Assembly (NCBI RefSeq): GCF_900168065.1
Contig: NZ_FUZZ01000004.1
Span: 744,001-808,000, forward strand
Source of the DNA: Chitinophaga ginsengisegetis
GTDB taxonomy: Bacteria > Bacteroidota > Bacteroidia > Chitinophagales > Chitinophagaceae
Direction: 5' to 3'
Length of the DNA stretch: 64,000 nucleotides
Below the pieces are notes generated by a model. It did not search any database, had not been told where the DNA came from, and saw only the letters and a list, made by a program, of their open reading frames with translations. Numbering within the stretch: position 1 is the first letter of the stretch; each line of letters begins with the position of its first letter. The translations under genes were made by a program, and so were the position numbers. Below, in pieces: positions 62,672 through 64,000 of this stretch.

Positions 62672-63477
62672 CGCCAGGACTTTTTCAGGGCTACAATATT
62701 CTGGAAGGAAAAGATTTCATAGCTGGTACTGTTGTATTCTCCGAGGGCTTTGAGTCCGTCGGGTAGCAACCGGTAGAAGTCGTAGCCCGGTAATATGTCT
62801 ACAATATCTTTGAAGAAGGTTCTGGAGATGATATTCATTTCATTGAACTCTACCTGTATCACATCCGCCAGGCCGCTGGCAATGGTTTGCCTGGCTCCTT
62901 TCAATACACTGAGTTCGTGTCCTTCTGTATCTATCTTCAGCAATGCTATCCGGGAGATCTCCTGTTGTGCTACAAATTCGTCGATGGTAGTAAGTGCAAT
63001 GGCCACTTCCTCGGCTTTTCCCTTATGAAGATGTTCTATCACGCCTTTATACATGCTGGCATGTTCCGAGCCGCCATCTCCCTGGTAGTCGTAAATAGTG
63101 GCGGTGCTGCTCACTTCTCCTGCTCCCTGTGGTATGGCAGTGAAATTGTATGTTCCTGCTACAGCGCTTAGCTTGCGGAATGCTGCGGGGTGTGGCTCAA
63201 AAGCAAAGATGGGAAGGGTAATGCCGTTCTTTCTCAGCATAACCGAATAGTTGCCCATGTTGGCGCCAATATCCATGATCACCCCGGTGTCGAGCTTCCG
63301 GCGGGCTTTCAGGAATTTGATAAACGCCTTTTCCCCGGATACCGTATCATTTTCATGATTCCTGATACCCATGCCAAACATACTTAGCTTATATAGAAAG
63401 AGGTTCACGGGATAAAAGACCTTCCGGGCAAATAAGAGTACATACACTCTTTTAACAGATTTTCCGAGGGCATTCAT
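62668..63477 (-). CDS. FkbM-family methyltransferase (copy 3)
   Basis: A 269-residue methyltransferase on the opposite strand; its stop codon overlaps the stop of the phosphotransferase gene within a TTAA. Features: SAM loop VIMDIGANMGNYSVMLRKNG, FAFEPHPAAFRKLSAVAGTY, and the conserved IALLKIDTEGHELSVLKGAR. Although convergent, it is adjacent to the exopolysaccharide cluster and probably modifies the same polymer, but it is expressed from its own promoter near 63480-63640. Confidence 0.92.
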   Translation of the reverse strand: MNALGKSVKRVYVLLFARKVFYPVNLFLYKLSMFGMGIRNHENDTVSGEKAFIKFLKARRKLDTGVIMDIGANMGNYSVMLRKNGITLPIFAFEPHPAAFRKLSAVAGTYNFTAIPQGAGEVSSTATIYDYQGDGGSEHASMYKGVIEHLHKGKAEEVAIALTTIDEFVAQQEISRIALLKIDTEGHELSVLKGARQTIASGLADVIQVEFNEMNIISRTFFKDIVDILPGYDFYRLLPDGLKALGEYNSTSYEIFSFQNIVALKKSWR

Positions 63478-63648
63478 AGTTTGATTATTGGTTGTCGTCA
63501 GGAGAATACTGAACTTTACTAAAATTACAGCTATTTATCCAGCCAGGCTTATTCACTTTATTCATTCCTGTTTAATGCCCGGAAGGCGCCCTGTTTCCTT
63601 ATCTGTACAATTTGGTATCTTGCGCCCTTACCCAATTTGTTCGCCTGC

Positions 63649-64000
63649 ATGAAACGTAGTTCAGTATCGCTTACTTTTAATATCTTCCTGGGAATTGGTT
63701 TGCTGATGATTGCCGGCGCCTCGGTGATATACTACAATATCCGGCAATTCAATGCCTCCGCGGTCAAAACCAGTGGAACAGTGGTTGACCTGATAGCCAA
63801 AGGCAAGCGGTCTTACGCCCCGGTGGTTACCTATTACGATCAAGCAGGTGTGAAGCATCGCTATATTTCCAGCGTTTCTTCCAATCCTGCCGGTTACGAA
63901 ATCGGGGAACGCGTTGGCATGTATTATGACCCCAAAAATCCGGATGATGCAAATATAGCCGGCTGGCGGGAGTATTTTGGCGCTATCATCGTTGGTGGCC
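63649..64000 (+). CDS. DUF3592 membrane protein (partial)
   Basis: An ATG at 63649 opens a frame that runs past the window end; 117 codons are visible. One N-terminal membrane helix (FNIFLGIGLLMIAGASVIYY) precedes a beta-rich domain with the DUF3592 pattern: SGTVVDLIAKGKRSYAPVVT, then YEIGERVGMYYDPKNPDDA. A second helix (YFGAIIVGG) begins at the edge. The family is of unknown function. It is divergent from FkbM copy 3. Confidence 0.85.
   Translation, partial: MKRSSVSLTFNIFLGIGLLMIAGASVIYYNIRQFNASAVKTSGTVVDLIAKGKRSYAPVVTYYDQAGVKHRYISSVSSNPAGYEIGERVGMYYDPKNPDDANIAGWREYFGAIIVGG

Overview
The window reads as chromosomal DNA of a Bacteroidota bacterium, most likely a Chitinophaga-like member of the Chitinophagaceae. 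Evidence: SusC/SusD pair with ECF sigma and FecR, GLPGLI protein, T9SS C-terminal sorting domain on a chitinase, Gldg-type ABC transporter, and several promoters of the Bacteroidota TAnnTTTG type. No rRNA, tRNA, CRISPR array, transposase or prophage was seen.

Layout. (1) 1-6660: end of an AraC-type regulator, then a tripartite RND efflux operon (adaptor, pump, TolC) closed by its own TetR regulator; a 12-bp palindrome overlaps the operon's -7 box. (2) 6671-8901: a secreted multidomain esterase, then a small membrane protein with an XRE regulator. (3) 8922-15042: an outer-membrane beta-barrel protein, a divergent pair formed by a GLPGLI protein and a histidine kinase/response regulator. The barrel and GLPGLI promoters carry the same 38-bp site at the same distance from the -7 box, which looks like the response regulator's binding site. 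(4) 15068-19370: zinc-ribbon membrane protein, polysaccharide-lyase-like lipoprotein, GH18 chitinase and an M23 peptidase. (5) 19373-22063: AraC regulator divergent from a GlcG/HbpS protein and glutathione-independent formaldehyde dehydrogenase.

(6) 22151-41834, all on the minus strand: ECF sigma, FecR, then ten closely packed genes: SusC, SusD, a DUF4397-like lipoprotein, ABC ATPase, a GldF-GldG-like permease fusion, two tandem short MutS-like ATPases, an S41 peptidase, a Bcr/CflA-type MFS pump and a GH39 hydrolase. A TetA-like MFS gene follows behind its own inverted repeat. This gene combination is the best candidate for an undescribed functional unit. (7) 41929-48355: EamA transporter, VOC protein, an unrecognised protein preceded by an array of 11-bp repeats, a decayed AraC fragment, a DUF4139-like secreted protein and two membrane proteins.

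(8) 48679-63477: an exopolysaccharide cluster of the Wzx/Wzy type: acyltransferase, Wza-like export protein, Wzc-like kinase, flippase, polymerase, three glycosyltransferases, a phosphoglycosyltransferase, three FkbM methyltransferases and one further methyltransferase. Most consecutive genes overlap by ATGA, implying translational coupling. The product is probably an O-methylated, perhaps acylated, surface polysaccharide. The window ends inside a DUF3592 protein.
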